Shown here: positions 11,906 to 20,263 of the stretch, one piece after another
Layout: each line of letters starts with the position of its first letter
Numbering within the stretch: the first letter of the stretch is position 1
Origin: a virus
Strand: one strand, 5' to 3'
DNA length: 25,944 nucleotides
IMG/VR virus record: IMGVR_UViG_3300000930_000008
Coordinates: 1 to 25,944 of that record
Position numbers and translations under genes: made by a program
The notes under the pieces: generated by a model
What the model was told of the DNA's origin: nothing
Seen by the model: only the letters and a program-made list of their open reading frames with translations
Databases searched by the model: none

Positions 11906-12360
11906 TGGTTGAAAATAGAGATTACAGTTCCAGAAGAATGGCCATTGTAAAAGCTATTGAAGATAACCTTAAACTCATAAATGGGAATTACCCTTACAGA
12001 ACAAATTTATATAATAATGTACTTCCTCGATTAACCTTTTGGGACGACGTAGAAGATTTTCCCGCAGTGCATGTTAGTGCGGGGGCGGAAACACGACAAT
12101 ACCAAGGGGGAGGATACAAAGACAGGTTTCTAACTGTTACATTAAGAATATATGTTCAAGAAGAAAACGCAGTGTTTGCTCTTGAAAAATTATTTGAAGA
12201 TATAGAAACAGTATTAGAAGATAACGCAGGTCTCTCTTATTTAGACCAAGATAGCAAAACTCAACGTGTTCAGCAGATAACAATCTTGAGCTTGGATACG
12301 GACGAGGGTGCTCTCGAACCTTTAGCTGTTGGAGAGATTATCTGCGAAGTTCGTTACTAA
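11905..12360 (+). CDS. Tail terminator / tail completion protein
   Basis: This 151-residue protein starts at ATG 11905, overlapping the previous stop as TAATG. Its layout is FPAVHVSAGAETRQYQGGGY, DRFLTVTLRIYVQEEN, ALEKLFEDIETVLEDN and a final TILSLDTDEGALEPLAVGEI ending in EVRY. That is the pattern of gpU-like or minor-tail-terminator proteins that cap the finished tail tube and join it to the head. Length and gene order, just before the tail tube gene, are as expected. The assignment rests on pattern and position. Confidence 0.7.
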   Translation: MVENRDYSSRRMAIVKAIEDNLKLINGNYPYRTNLYNNVLPRLTFWDDVEDFPAVHVSAGAETRQYQGGGYKDRFLTVTLRIYVQEENAVFALEKLFEDIETVLEDNAGLSYLDQDSKTQRVQQITILSLDTDEGALEPLAVGEIICEVRY

Positions 12361-12376
12361 CCTTATAGGTTAAGAT

Positions 12377-12406
12377 GAGAAGGTAATAAATCTTCTCTTC
12401 GGAGAA
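12377..12406 (+). promoter_or_regulatory. Two mutually exclusive hairpins before the tail tube gene
   Basis: GAGAAG (12377-12382) can pair with CTTCTC (12392-12397). Alternatively TTCTC (12393-12397) can pair with GAGAA (12402-12406) across a TTCG loop. The two share bases, so only one can form. The second covers most of GGAG (12401-12404), the Shine-Dalgarno of the tube gene at 12414; the first leaves it free. This is a possible translational switch, inferred only. Confidence 0.4.
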
Positions 12407-12413
12407 AAACAAA

Positions 12414-13862
12414 ATGGCATTACAATTTACAAGAAATGCAAAAGTCTTTGTGCAACTGACTGATAGAACCAGCGGCGCGCACAAAGCGGCCTGGCAGATT
12501 TCAGTTCTCGATGGTTTTTCATTCACTCAAGCGGTAAACTCTTCAGAGATTACGATCAATGAAGCAGGCGAAGTCTCTCGTAGAGCAAGATTGCTTTTTA
12601 ACGATAGCTTAGCCCCTGTGGAGTGGTCTATGAGCACTTATGCTCGTCCTTTTGACGGCGTTGGACTTGTAGCTGGAGGTGCTCATGCAGTTGAAGAGTC
12701 TCTCTGGGCAATGCTTTTAGGCGCCGATACCTGGAGCGACACTACTAAGACTTTCTCAAATGAGAGAGTGACATATGCTGGGGCTAGTTCGGCTTCTGAA
12801 AGAACAGTAAACGTTCTGGATAACTCTGGAGCCCCTGGAAATAATCTTAATACTTTTGACTTCAGTGCCTCAAATGTATCTTCTATGTCAGATAACTGGA
12901 ACATCTATTTCAGCTTTGAAGATGGAGATAATAAGCAACTTTACAAATGTATTAGTACTGCAGGCAACTCTGCTTCAATGGATTTTGATATTGATGGAAT
13001 TGCACAGATCGCTTGGTCTGGGTTTGCAAAAACTCTTGAAGATGCTGGAAAGGTAGTATTTGCTCCTAGTCAGGCCATGACATATGCTACTACTACTGGT
13101 AACACTATAGAAATCACAGCTACAGATCATGGTTATGTTAACGGAGATGAAGTTAACGTTACTTTTGACGCAGCAGAAGATTCAGGTATCTCGGGTGTCC
13201 TTACAGTAGCTAATGCTACTGCTAATACATTTGAGGTCGAAGCATCTGAGTCTCCCTCCGCTACTGGCGGTGTGGGTACTGCAGGTACTGTACGTTTATA
13301 CGTTATTGCTGAAGCATTGGCTGAGTCTAGTAACTTTATTCGTAACAGAATCTCCACTGTAGACTTGATTCGTAGGGACCTGTTAGTTGGTTCACCGGGT
13401 GCTGGGGAAAGTGCTGGTACAGGAGCTAATGACGCATCAGATATATATAACTTAGTATTGACAGGTGGTAGCTTCACCGTAGAAAATAATATGACGTACT
13501 TAACACCAGAGGAACTGGGGGTTGTAAACGCACCTCTAGCAAATATTACTGGAGCCCGCTCAATTTCAGGTACTTTGACTTGTTACCTTGATAACTCAGC
13601 GGATGATAGTAAATCTGGGGAACTCTTCGCAGACCTCGTATCTGATACTAGTACTGTAAGAAACGTTTTCGATATGTCTGTTAATATCGGGGGAGAAACA
13701 GCAGGAACTCCGAGAGTTGCTTTTGATCTACCTACAGCTCACTTAGAAGTACCTGTAGTTAACGTAGAAGATTTGCTTACTTTGGAAGTAACCTTCCATG
13801 GTCAGGTAAGTGACGGTAATGTTGACAGAACTGACGAAGCAACGATTGTTTACAAGGCATAG
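12414..13862 (+). CDS. Major tail tube protein with inserted Ig-like domain
   Basis: The 482-residue protein begins MALQFTRNAKVFVQLTDRTS, followed by LDGFSFTQAVNSSEITI and the S..P.EWS segment, the strand layout of tail tube proteins. The C-terminal part (about 310-482) carries VENNMTYLTPEELG, a SGTLTCYLDN strand and HLEVPVVNVEDLLTLEVTFH. Residues about 212-300 form an inserted beta-sandwich of the type common in phage tail proteins: ITATDHGYVNGDEVNVTF, GVLTVANATANTFEVEA. Like the Ig domain of lambda gpV, it probably decorates the outside of the tube. GGAG nine bases upstream is the ribosome-binding site. Being the main tail subunit, it should be highly expressed. Confidence 0.8.
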   Translation: MALQFTRNAKVFVQLTDRTSGAHKAAWQISVLDGFSFTQAVNSSEITINEAGEVSRRARLLFNDSLAPVEWSMSTYARPFDGVGLVAGGAHAVEESLWAMLLGADTWSDTTKTFSNERVTYAGASSASERTVNVLDNSGAPGNNLNTFDFSASNVSSMSDNWNIYFSFEDGDNKQLYKCISTAGNSASMDFDIDGIAQIAWSGFAKTLEDAGKVVFAPSQAMTYATTTGNTIEITATDHGYVNGDEVNVTFDAAEDSGISGVLTVANATANTFEVEASESPSATGGVGTAGTVRLYVIAEALAESSNFIRNRISTVDLIRRDLLVGSPGAGESAGTGANDASDIYNLVLTGGSFTVENNMTYLTPEELGVVNAPLANITGARSISGTLTCYLDNSADDSKSGELFADLVSDTSTVRNVFDMSVNIGGETAGTPRVAFDLPTAHLEVPVVNVEDLLTLEVTFHGQVSDGNVDRTDEATIVYKA

Positions 13863-13904
13863 AAAAAAATAATTCTTGACAATTAGATATTCGTTTTGTA
13901 TAAT
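13862..13904 (+). promoter_or_regulatory. Sigma70-type promoter before the second tube gene
   Basis: An A-rich tract (AAAAAAATAATTC) precedes TTGACA (13876-13881), a 17-base spacer and TATAAT (13899-13904): full consensus. Unlike the other three copies, the next start codon is 70 bases further on, and a terminator-like hairpin lies between. Confidence 0.8.
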
Positions 13905-13915
13905 TACGGAAGATT

Positions 13916-13940
13916 GGGGGGGAATTTTCTCCCCCTTTTC
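13916..13940 (+). terminator. Terminator-like hairpin (attenuator) just after a promoter
   Basis: GGGGGGG, loop AATTTTCT, CCCCC and then TTTTC form a five-pair all-GC stem with a short U tract, starting only 12 bases after the -10 box. The following TTCGT ... ACGAA (13940-13958) can form another hairpin. It may attenuate transcription of the downstream gene, or end a tiny leader RNA. Confidence 0.5.
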
Positions 13941-13974
13941 TTCGTACAGAAGGGAACGAATATAGGAGAAAACA

Positions 13975-14928
13975 GTGAGTTTTGAGTTTCTTCGGGAGGG
14001 AAGAGTATGGTTAGAGTACGATAGTACTTTCTATCTCTTGCATACTGATAAGGACATATCATTTTCTCAAACATTTCGTCAGGAAGATACAACAGTAAGA
14101 AGTCTACATAACAATTCAGATTTCTTCGAAGATTCCTCCATTGTAGATGCGAACCCCGCTGACTTTAGTTTCTCTATTTATCTAATAGCAAACGACAGCA
14201 CTCCTCTACACCAACATAAGCCCTTAGACTTATTGACGGAGTACTCAACTGATAATAACTTAAATACTTTTAATCTATATTTTGTATACTCGGATTATAG
14301 TCCTGAAACTTACTATAAAATAGAAAATTGTGTATTTACAGCCGGCTCATTTAATATACCTAGAAATGGTATTATGACTGTGGGCCTATCAGGACAAGGT
14401 ACTAAACTGACAAGAAATACAGGTCCAGGGTCGCCTATACCAGCACCATCTGCTGATTATACTTCTTCCCCCAACTTTGCAATTTCTAAACAGTTTGATA
14501 TATGGGCGACAGGTACATCTGTTGCACAATATAAACTGGACAATATCATAGGCGCGTCCCTAGAACTACAAAATAATGTTAACTGGACTAGTAATAATAC
14601 TTTACAAAAGTCTTTGTTAGTTACCGATGCAGATACTACAATTTATCCAGAGAATTTCACTCTAGATGGTAGGTCCCTTGCAGGAAGTATAGTTCAGTAT
14701 ATTAGCGAGTCTCAAACACTATCCAATGATAACGTTCAAACATGGGCTGAGAATACCTCAGTTATAATAAAAGCAGGATTAGGCAATTCTTACGGGTATC
14801 AACTTGAAGTTGATCTTGATAATAGAGCCTCTTTTACAAACAGAGCTACTTTCGGGGATGTTTTTACCCAAAGCTATGACTTTCGTTGTATGGGGAACCC
14901 TGCTATGAATTCAATATTTACATACTAG
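13975..14928 (+). CDS. Second tail tube-like protein (minor tube paralogue)
   Basis: The 317-residue protein starts at GTG 13975 with AGGAG six bases upstream. Its first 75 residues (SFEFLREGRVWLEYDSTFYL, DISFSQTFRQEDTTVRS, PADFSFSIYLI) align with the start of the preceding tube gene (FTRNAKVFVQL, GFSFTQAVNSSEITI, APVEWSMSTY). The C-terminal part has similar strand order (SIVQYISESQTL, GYQLEVDLDNRASF). It lacks the Ig insert. It is probably a paralogue that forms a specialised ring, such as a tube end or adaptor, or a second tube subunit. It has its own promoter and attenuator-like leader. Tube paralogy is read by eye and should be checked by structure prediction. Confidence 0.65.
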   Translation: MSFEFLREGRVWLEYDSTFYLLHTDKDISFSQTFRQEDTTVRSLHNNSDFFEDSSIVDANPADFSFSIYLIANDSTPLHQHKPLDLLTEYSTDNNLNTFNLYFVYSDYSPETYYKIENCVFTAGSFNIPRNGIMTVGLSGQGTKLTRNTGPGSPIPAPSADYTSSPNFAISKQFDIWATGTSVAQYKLDNIIGASLELQNNVNWTSNNTLQKSLLVTDADTTIYPENFTLDGRSLAGSIVQYISESQTLSNDNVQTWAENTSVIIKAGLGNSYGYQLEVDLDNRASFTNRATFGDVFTQSYDFRCMGNPAMNSIFTY

Positions 14929-14936
14929 GAGTATTA

Positions 14937-15386
14937 ATGAAATTAAAAGATTTAATGGTGGATACTAAAGCTGCATGGCTGGACTTCCCCGGAGCACCCG
15001 ATTTTCAAGTACAAGTAGCTAATCTTTCTCGCAAAGAATTGGTTTCACTTAGAAAGCGTTGTACGTCTAATAAGTTTGATAGAAAAAATCGACAAATGGT
15101 AGAGGACTTAGACGAAGAGAAGTTTGTTGTAGAGTTTACTAACGCTACAGTTAAGGGGTGGAAAGGCTTAAAACTTAAGTACTTGGAAGATTTGATTCTA
15201 GTTGATCTAAAATCAGAAGATCCAGAGCAAGAACTCGAATATGATCAAGAGCAGGCACAAGTGCTTGTTCAGAACTCTACAGAATTTGACACTTGGATAA
15301 ACGAGGTGGTTTTTGACCTTGCCAACTTTCGCCGAGCAGCAGATGGACAGTCTGTGGACCCGCTTAGAGAATTGGCAGCTTCATAA
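14937..15386 (+). CDS. Tail assembly chaperone, upstream frame (gpG-like)
   Basis: The 149-residue acidic protein starts at ATG 14937 with AGGAG five bases upstream. It has MKLKDLMVDTKAAWLDFPGA, an SRKELVSLRKRCTSNKFDRK helix, the FVVEFTNATVKGWKGLKLKY segment and a helical C-terminus (FDTWINEVVFDLANFRR). This is the usual layout of the first tail assembly chaperone, which binds the tape measure and recruits tube subunits. It lies directly before the second chaperone frame and the tape measure, the classic G/T position. Its last 86 bases overlap an open +1 frame, so part of the ribosomes probably shift to make a longer G-T protein. Confidence 0.75.
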   Translation: MKLKDLMVDTKAAWLDFPGAPDFQVQVANLSRKELVSLRKRCTSNKFDRKNRQMVEDLDEEKFVVEFTNATVKGWKGLKLKYLEDLILVDLKSEDPEQELEYDQEQAQVLVQNSTEFDTWINEVVFDLANFRRAADGQSVDPLRELAAS

Positions 15387-15726
15387 CGATACTGGCATGT
15401 CCAAGGATAAGTATTTGGACATGCAAGAGCAGTTAGGTCGAGAGCCAAACCCTGAGAAATGTCCCCCAGGTGTCGAAGATTTTCCTGAGATAGTCGTTGA
15501 GGCTATTGGAATCTTTAATTCTTTAGGTGATAGGGTGTACCCAGATATAGGGTATATTGGAAAAGATTATACAAACTTAGAGTTTTTAATCAATGCTTAC
15601 AAAATAGATGATAAAGAATTACTTTATGACATTCTATTAAGACTCGATGGTCATGCAATAAAGAAGTCTCAAGAGGCTTTGAAGCGTGAACACGATAAAA
15701 TAAAGAGTAAAAGTCGTGGCAAATAG
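15301..15726 (+). CDS. Tail assembly chaperone, downstream frame (gpT-like, frameshift product)
   Basis: This frame is open from 15301 and encodes ENWQLHNDTGMSKDKYLDMQ, EQLGREPNPEKCPPGVEDFP and a C-terminal basic helix. I recognise it as the T part of a G-T tail chaperone. No good start codon with a Shine-Dalgarno exists in this frame: ATG at 15343 and 15397 lack one. The conserved-looking WQLH segment precedes the second of these. It is therefore most likely translated by a +1 (or -2) shift from the upstream frame within 15301-15386. A single fused product would be about 262 residues. It ends inside the tape measure start (overlap 11 bases). Confidence 0.7.
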   Translation, partial: TRWFLTLPTFAEQQMDSLWTRLENWQLHNDTGMSKDKYLDMQEQLGREPNPEKCPPGVEDFPEIVVEAIGIFNSLGDRVYPDIGYIGKDYTNLEFLINAYKIDDKELLYDILLRLDGHAIKKSQEALKREHDKIKSKSRGK

Positions 15727-18700
15727 TGTAACCTTAGAAGTTATCCTTGAGGGGAAAAATCTAAAAGTAGTCCAGAAAGATATGGACAAGCTTACTACGT
15801 CTACAAATAAATCTGCTACGGCCCAGGAAAGACTAACTAAAACTGGGAAAAAGCATCATAAAGGTGCAAAAGGTGTAGCAGGAGCGACTGCAAACGGCAC
15901 TAAAGCCTTCTCAAAAATGCGTAATGAAATCGGAGGAGGTTCCTCCGGTCTTGTTGGCGCATATGCTACGCTTGCTGCAAACGTCTTTGCGGCTACAGCA
16001 GTATTTTATGCTCTTAGAAAAGCTGCTCAATTTGAAAGCATAATTCAAGGCTTGGAAAGAACGGGCAATGCTGCAGGAACAAATTTACCTCTTATAGCAG
16101 ATAATTTAAAAAAGATAACTGGAGCCGCTATTACTACTAGGCAAGCTATGGAATCTGTAGCTATAGGTTCTTCTGCAGGATTTGATTCTACTCAATTAGA
16201 AAACTTAACTAAAGTTGCTAAAGGAGCCTCAATAGCTTTAGGTAGAGACATGTCTGATTCTTTGGACAGGTTAATACGGGGTGCTGCTAAGCTGGAACCA
16301 GAAATTGTAGATGAATTGGGTATTATGGTAAGACTAGATGATGCTACAGCAGACTATGCTGAGTCTTTAGGCAAAACAGCAGCACAATTAACACAGAATC
16401 AAAGGCAACAAGCTTTCTTAAACGCTATAAATGAACAAGGATTAAAAAAATATGGAGATATAGCGGATAACATAGATATTAATGCTTTTGATACTTTGGC
16501 AGCCGCTTTCTCCGATATGGCCACTAGCCTGACCACCTTTCTCAATAAAGCTTTAATTCCTATTGCAACGTTTTTCTCCGAACACCAAGGAGCTTTACTA
16601 GGGGTTTCTATTCTTTTTGCTTCTACGATTTCCAAACAAATGGTTCCAGCACTATATGGGATGGCTGACGGACTAGCCTCCGCAGCATCAGCTCAAGCAG
16701 CTCAAGCTAAAGAAGGTTTAAAAGGCCTACATACTGTTAGTAAGGGAGAAACTGCCTATAGTAAGTATTTAGCTAAAGTAGACGCTGGTACAGATACTTT
16801 AGAAGATGCTAGAGAAGGTCACCATAGTCTGGGGTTAAGTATAGCTCAAAAAGAGAGACACTTAAAAACCCTGACGGGTGAGGTAGGTAAAGCAGGTACT
16901 GCCATGGATATCTATAGCAAGGAAATTGATGATGTTAGGAGACAGCAGATTGCTCTAGCACAATCTATGCAGCTTAGCCAGGCTGCACTGGCTAAGCAAA
17001 CAGGAGCAACTGCGGTAGCTAATTTCGGTAATTTCCAATTTAAACTTGGTTGGCAAAATCTAACATTATCTGTAGAACAATATAAATTAAGCTTAGTAAC
17101 TGCAGGGGTTAAAACTACCCTGTGGGGAGCTATTGTAAACCTTGCTAAACTTGCAACATACTCTTTTGCTTTGTCTCTTAAAGCTGTAGGTGCTGCTGCC
17201 ATGAGTGCTCTAGGTCCTTTAGGCCTATTATGGACGGTGGGTACTCTGATATGGGACTGGTACAAAGAGAATTTCATGCAACCCTCAGAAATAGAAAAGA
17301 GAGCTAAAGCATACGTTGACAGTTTAGAAAATATTAAAGCAGCTAATGACCAATTAGCACAAAGTCATGCTGAAGGATCTGATTTAATTATAGCAAAGTA
17401 CAAAGTAGCTATAGGATTTATAAATGATACTTCAACTAGAATGATTAAAAGTGCTAGAGAAGAGGCAGCCGCTAATAAAGCGGCTGCTATAGTAAAGTGG
17501 AACGCAGCCAAAGAAGTCGCTGCGCAAATATTAGTAGAGGCGGCTGCCTTAAAGACAATAGGGGAGACGCAGGGGGTACTTTCAGCAGCATACACGACTC
17601 AAGAAGCACACGTTAAACGTCTTGTCACTAAGATGAATGAACTTGATACTGCGGGCACTAACCTTGGTAAAGCTGCTGTATATGTGGATAAGAATAGTGC
17701 TTCATTTAAAAATCTAGGAGCAACTATTAAGGAACTGGAAGAGCAGAGTGAAACTAACGTAATTACTAAAGCATATACTGATAAATTAAAAGAACTGGAG
17801 ACTTCAGTTCTCAAGGGTTCTCTTAGTCAGGAAAAGTTCAATGAAGCATTGAAAGCCGCTGGATTGGAAGCCAAGACTGCTAAAGGGTTTGTAAATAGTA
17901 TTACTGGATCTTTTTCTCTCTTTGCGAAAGAACTAACTAAACTTCAACTTAAAAAGACTACTCCTTTTGATGGGCTGCTACAGTCTTCTATATCCTTACA
18001 AAATGAATTTACGGAACTGGCGACGAAAGGAGGAAAAATGGGAGAAGTCCTTCTGGGTAATCTATCCTCTCTAGTTCCTGGGTTTGAAAAGGCTTTTGGT
18101 GAGGGAAAAGGAGATGAGGCAATAAATACCTATGTAACCAGTCTTCAAGAGGCCGTAGACACTTTAAAGAGGTTTCCATCTGAGCTGAAAAAGATCAAAA
18201 CAGACCAGAAAATTATTAATGGGCTTGCTAAATTCTCGGTTTCTGCTTCACAAGAGGCGCTGAAGTTAAGAAAAGACGAAATAACTTTAAGAGAGGACGA
18301 GGTAGCAGCATTAGAGACAGCGAAGGAAGCTAGTGGGGTTCTTGGAGAAACTGAGCTAAAAATTCTTGAGACAAAAAAAGCAGAGCTAAGAGTTCTTAAA
18401 GCACAAAATGCAGAAGGAATAGAAACTACTAGGATAGCAATAACTACGGCTAAGTTAGCAAAAGAAGTACTGGGGATAGAAAATAAGCTACTGGGTGCTA
18501 GACGAAAAGGGATGGACTTAGCTAGGGATCTTTTAAAGACAGAAATATTAATAGCAAAAGCTAAGGAACCCGGTACTGAAGATATTAAGCTTACGGCGCA
18601 GGAAGAGTTGGGTATTTTCCTTTTACAGAAAAAAGCTAGGCAAAATTTAATCCAGCAAGAAACGGATATGAAATCGGCTATGAATGAGGTGGAGTTCACA

Positions 18701-20263
18701 TTGTTGAGCTTGAAGTTCAAGCTTATAGCAGAACAGCTTGCGGCTAATGAGAAACTGTCTGAGGACGATAAGAAGAGACTAGGAGGTATACAAGCTACGT
18801 TGGCTAAAGCTGAGTCTCTTAATGAAAAAAATATCCAAACTGAAGGTAAGTTAAGACTAGCACAGATAGAGTTAGAGCACCAGACTAAACTTAGAAACGT
18901 TAGAAAAGAAGTACTCGAATCTACAAAGGGCGCTAAAACTGTAGCGGAATCCTTTTTAAATCTGGGTAAATCTTTAACAATAAACCCTAAGATTGAGGAA
19001 GCTAATAAGGCTAAGATTCAATCAGCAATAAAAGAAAAAGAAAAAACTACAATAGCTGCTGGGGAAGGAAAGGGAGAAGGAGGGGCTCTAGATGCGAAGC
19101 AAAAAGAGGCAATAACGGCTGAAATAACAGCAGCTATGACTATACCCGACCCTTTCGCTAACCTTAATTTTGCAGAGAAAATTAGTGTGATGGTTAGCGC
19201 CTTTGCTCCGTTAAAAGCTGAATTTGCTAAATTAGGGCCTGAAGGCGAACTAGTAGTTTCTATGATGGTGGGTTTAGAGACTATGGCCGCAGGCTTTGAA
19301 AATACCTTTAATAAAATAGCTGAGATTATGAGTGAGACTGAAATGACAAGTTTTGCCAGTTTTAAACAGGCGTGGACTGAGTTAGGTGACCCAGAAAAGG
19401 CAGAAATCCTTTCTGCGGCTTTTTCTGCAGTTGCAAACAGTATAGGAGCTCTAGCTGGAATTATGGCCTCTGCCAGTAGAAATACAGTGGCTGGAATAGA
19501 CAGAGAAATAGCCGCAGAAAAGAAAAGAGATGGAAAGTCAAAAGAAAGTTTAAATAAAATTAGAGGGTTAGAAGCTAAAAAAGAAGCTCAGAAGAAAAAA
19601 GCTTTTGAGCAAAATAAGAAAATGATGATGGCTCAAGTGATTATGAGTACTGCTGCAGCTTATATGGGTATTATGGCTGCTGAAGCTTCAAGCGTTGGAT
19701 TTTTAGCACCCGCCCTAGCTGGTATAGCTTTAGTTCTGGGAGCAGCTCAACTTGCTATTATTGCAGGAACGTCTTATCAAGGAGGGGGTAGTAGTGTTGG
19801 GTCTTCACCATCGTCATCAACTACATCTGTAGGACAGAGAAAGTCTTCAGTTGACCTAGCAACTTCTAAATCTGCTTCAGGCGAAAACGCTTACTTCCGT
19901 GGATCACGAGGAATGGGAGGACCGGGAGACTTTGTACCTACCGGCGCTATGATGGGTGCGAAGTACAGAAATGAGGGTGGACCTACTACAGGTTATGTAG
20001 TAGGAGAGCAGGGGCCAGAATTATTTATGCCCGATCGTCCAGGAACTATTATTCCCAATGACGAAATTAGCTCCTCCTCTCAAAATGTAAACATCTCAAT
20101 AAATGCTATTGACTCTAGAGGAGTTGAGCAGGTGCTAGTAGAACAACGGGGCAACATTATCGGTATGATTAGAGATGCTGCAAATAACATTGGGGAAGAA
20201 TTTTACGAAGATATAGATACTTCAATTTACACCCCTGAGTCAGCAGGCGCGAGGCTTTACTAG
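15716..20263 (+). CDS. Tape measure protein
   Basis: The 1515-residue protein sets tail length; at about 0.15 nm per residue this predicts a tail of roughly 225 nm (inference). It starts at GTG 15716 (MANSVTLEVILEGKNLKVVQ) with no strong Shine-Dalgarno and overlaps the chaperone gene by 11 bases. Hydrophobic segments lie at about 78-100, 292-305, 480-515 and 1303-1355, with long charged coiled coils between (about 820-1130). The C-terminus carries the tape-measure signature GYVVGEQGPELFMPDRPG, then TIIPNDE and a final helix (VEQVLVEQRGNIIGMIRDAA in register). It is the largest complete gene here. No lysozyme or peptidase domain is visible. Confidence 0.92.
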   Translation: MANSVTLEVILEGKNLKVVQKDMDKLTTSTNKSATAQERLTKTGKKHHKGAKGVAGATANGTKAFSKMRNEIGGGSSGLVGAYATLAANVFAATAVFYALRKAAQFESIIQGLERTGNAAGTNLPLIADNLKKITGAAITTRQAMESVAIGSSAGFDSTQLENLTKVAKGASIALGRDMSDSLDRLIRGAAKLEPEIVDELGIMVRLDDATADYAESLGKTAAQLTQNQRQQAFLNAINEQGLKKYGDIADNIDINAFDTLAAAFSDMATSLTTFLNKALIPIATFFSEHQGALLGVSILFASTISKQMVPALYGMADGLASAASAQAAQAKEGLKGLHTVSKGETAYSKYLAKVDAGTDTLEDAREGHHSLGLSIAQKERHLKTLTGEVGKAGTAMDIYSKEIDDVRRQQIALAQSMQLSQAALAKQTGATAVANFGNFQFKLGWQNLTLSVEQYKLSLVTAGVKTTLWGAIVNLAKLATYSFALSLKAVGAAAMSALGPLGLLWTVGTLIWDWYKENFMQPSEIEKRAKAYVDSLENIKAANDQLAQSHAEGSDLIIAKYKVAIGFINDTSTRMIKSAREEAAANKAAAIVKWNAAKEVAAQILVEAAALKTIGETQGVLSAAYTTQEAHVKRLVTKMNELDTAGTNLGKAAVYVDKNSASFKNLGATIKELEEQSETNVITKAYTDKLKELETSVLKGSLSQEKFNEALKAAGLEAKTAKGFVNSITGSFSLFAKELTKLQLKKTTPFDGLLQSSISLQNEFTELATKGGKMGEVLLGNLSSLVPGFEKAFGEGKGDEAINTYVTSLQEAVDTLKRFPSELKKIKTDQKIINGLAKFSVSASQEALKLRKDEITLREDEVAALETAKEASGVLGETELKILETKKAELRVLKAQNAEGIETTRIAITTAKLAKEVLGIENKLLGARRKGMDLARDLLKTEILIAKAKEPGTEDIKLTAQEELGIFLLQKKARQNLIQQETDMKSAMNEVEFTLLSLKFKLIAEQLAANEKLSEDDKKRLGGIQATLAKAESLNEKNIQTEGKLRLAQIELEHQTKLRNVRKEVLESTKGAKTVAESFLNLGKSLTINPKIEEANKAKIQSAIKEKEKTTIAAGEGKGEGGALDAKQKEAITAEITAAMTIPDPFANLNFAEKISVMVSAFAPLKAEFAKLGPEGELVVSMMVGLETMAAGFENTFNKIAEIMSETEMTSFASFKQAWTELGDPEKAEILSAAFSAVANSIGALAGIMASASRNTVAGIDREIAAEKKRDGKSKESLNKIRGLEAKKEAQKKKAFEQNKKMMMAQVIMSTAAAYMGIMAAEASSVGFLAPALAGIALVLGAAQLAIIAGTSYQGGGSSVGSSPSSSTTSVGQRKSSVDLATSKSASGENAYFRGSRGMGGPGDFVPTGAMMGAKYRNEGGPTTGYVVGEQGPELFMPDRPGTIIPNDEISSSSQNVNISINAIDSRGVEQVLVEQRGNIIGMIRDAANNIGEEFYEDIDTSIYTPESAGARLY

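Noticed and set aside
18145-18720. 191-codon minus-strand frame opposite the tape measure gene
   Set aside because: It is a Ser/Phe/Leu-rich antisense shadow of coiled-coil coding sequence; the plus-strand frame is clearly the tape measure.
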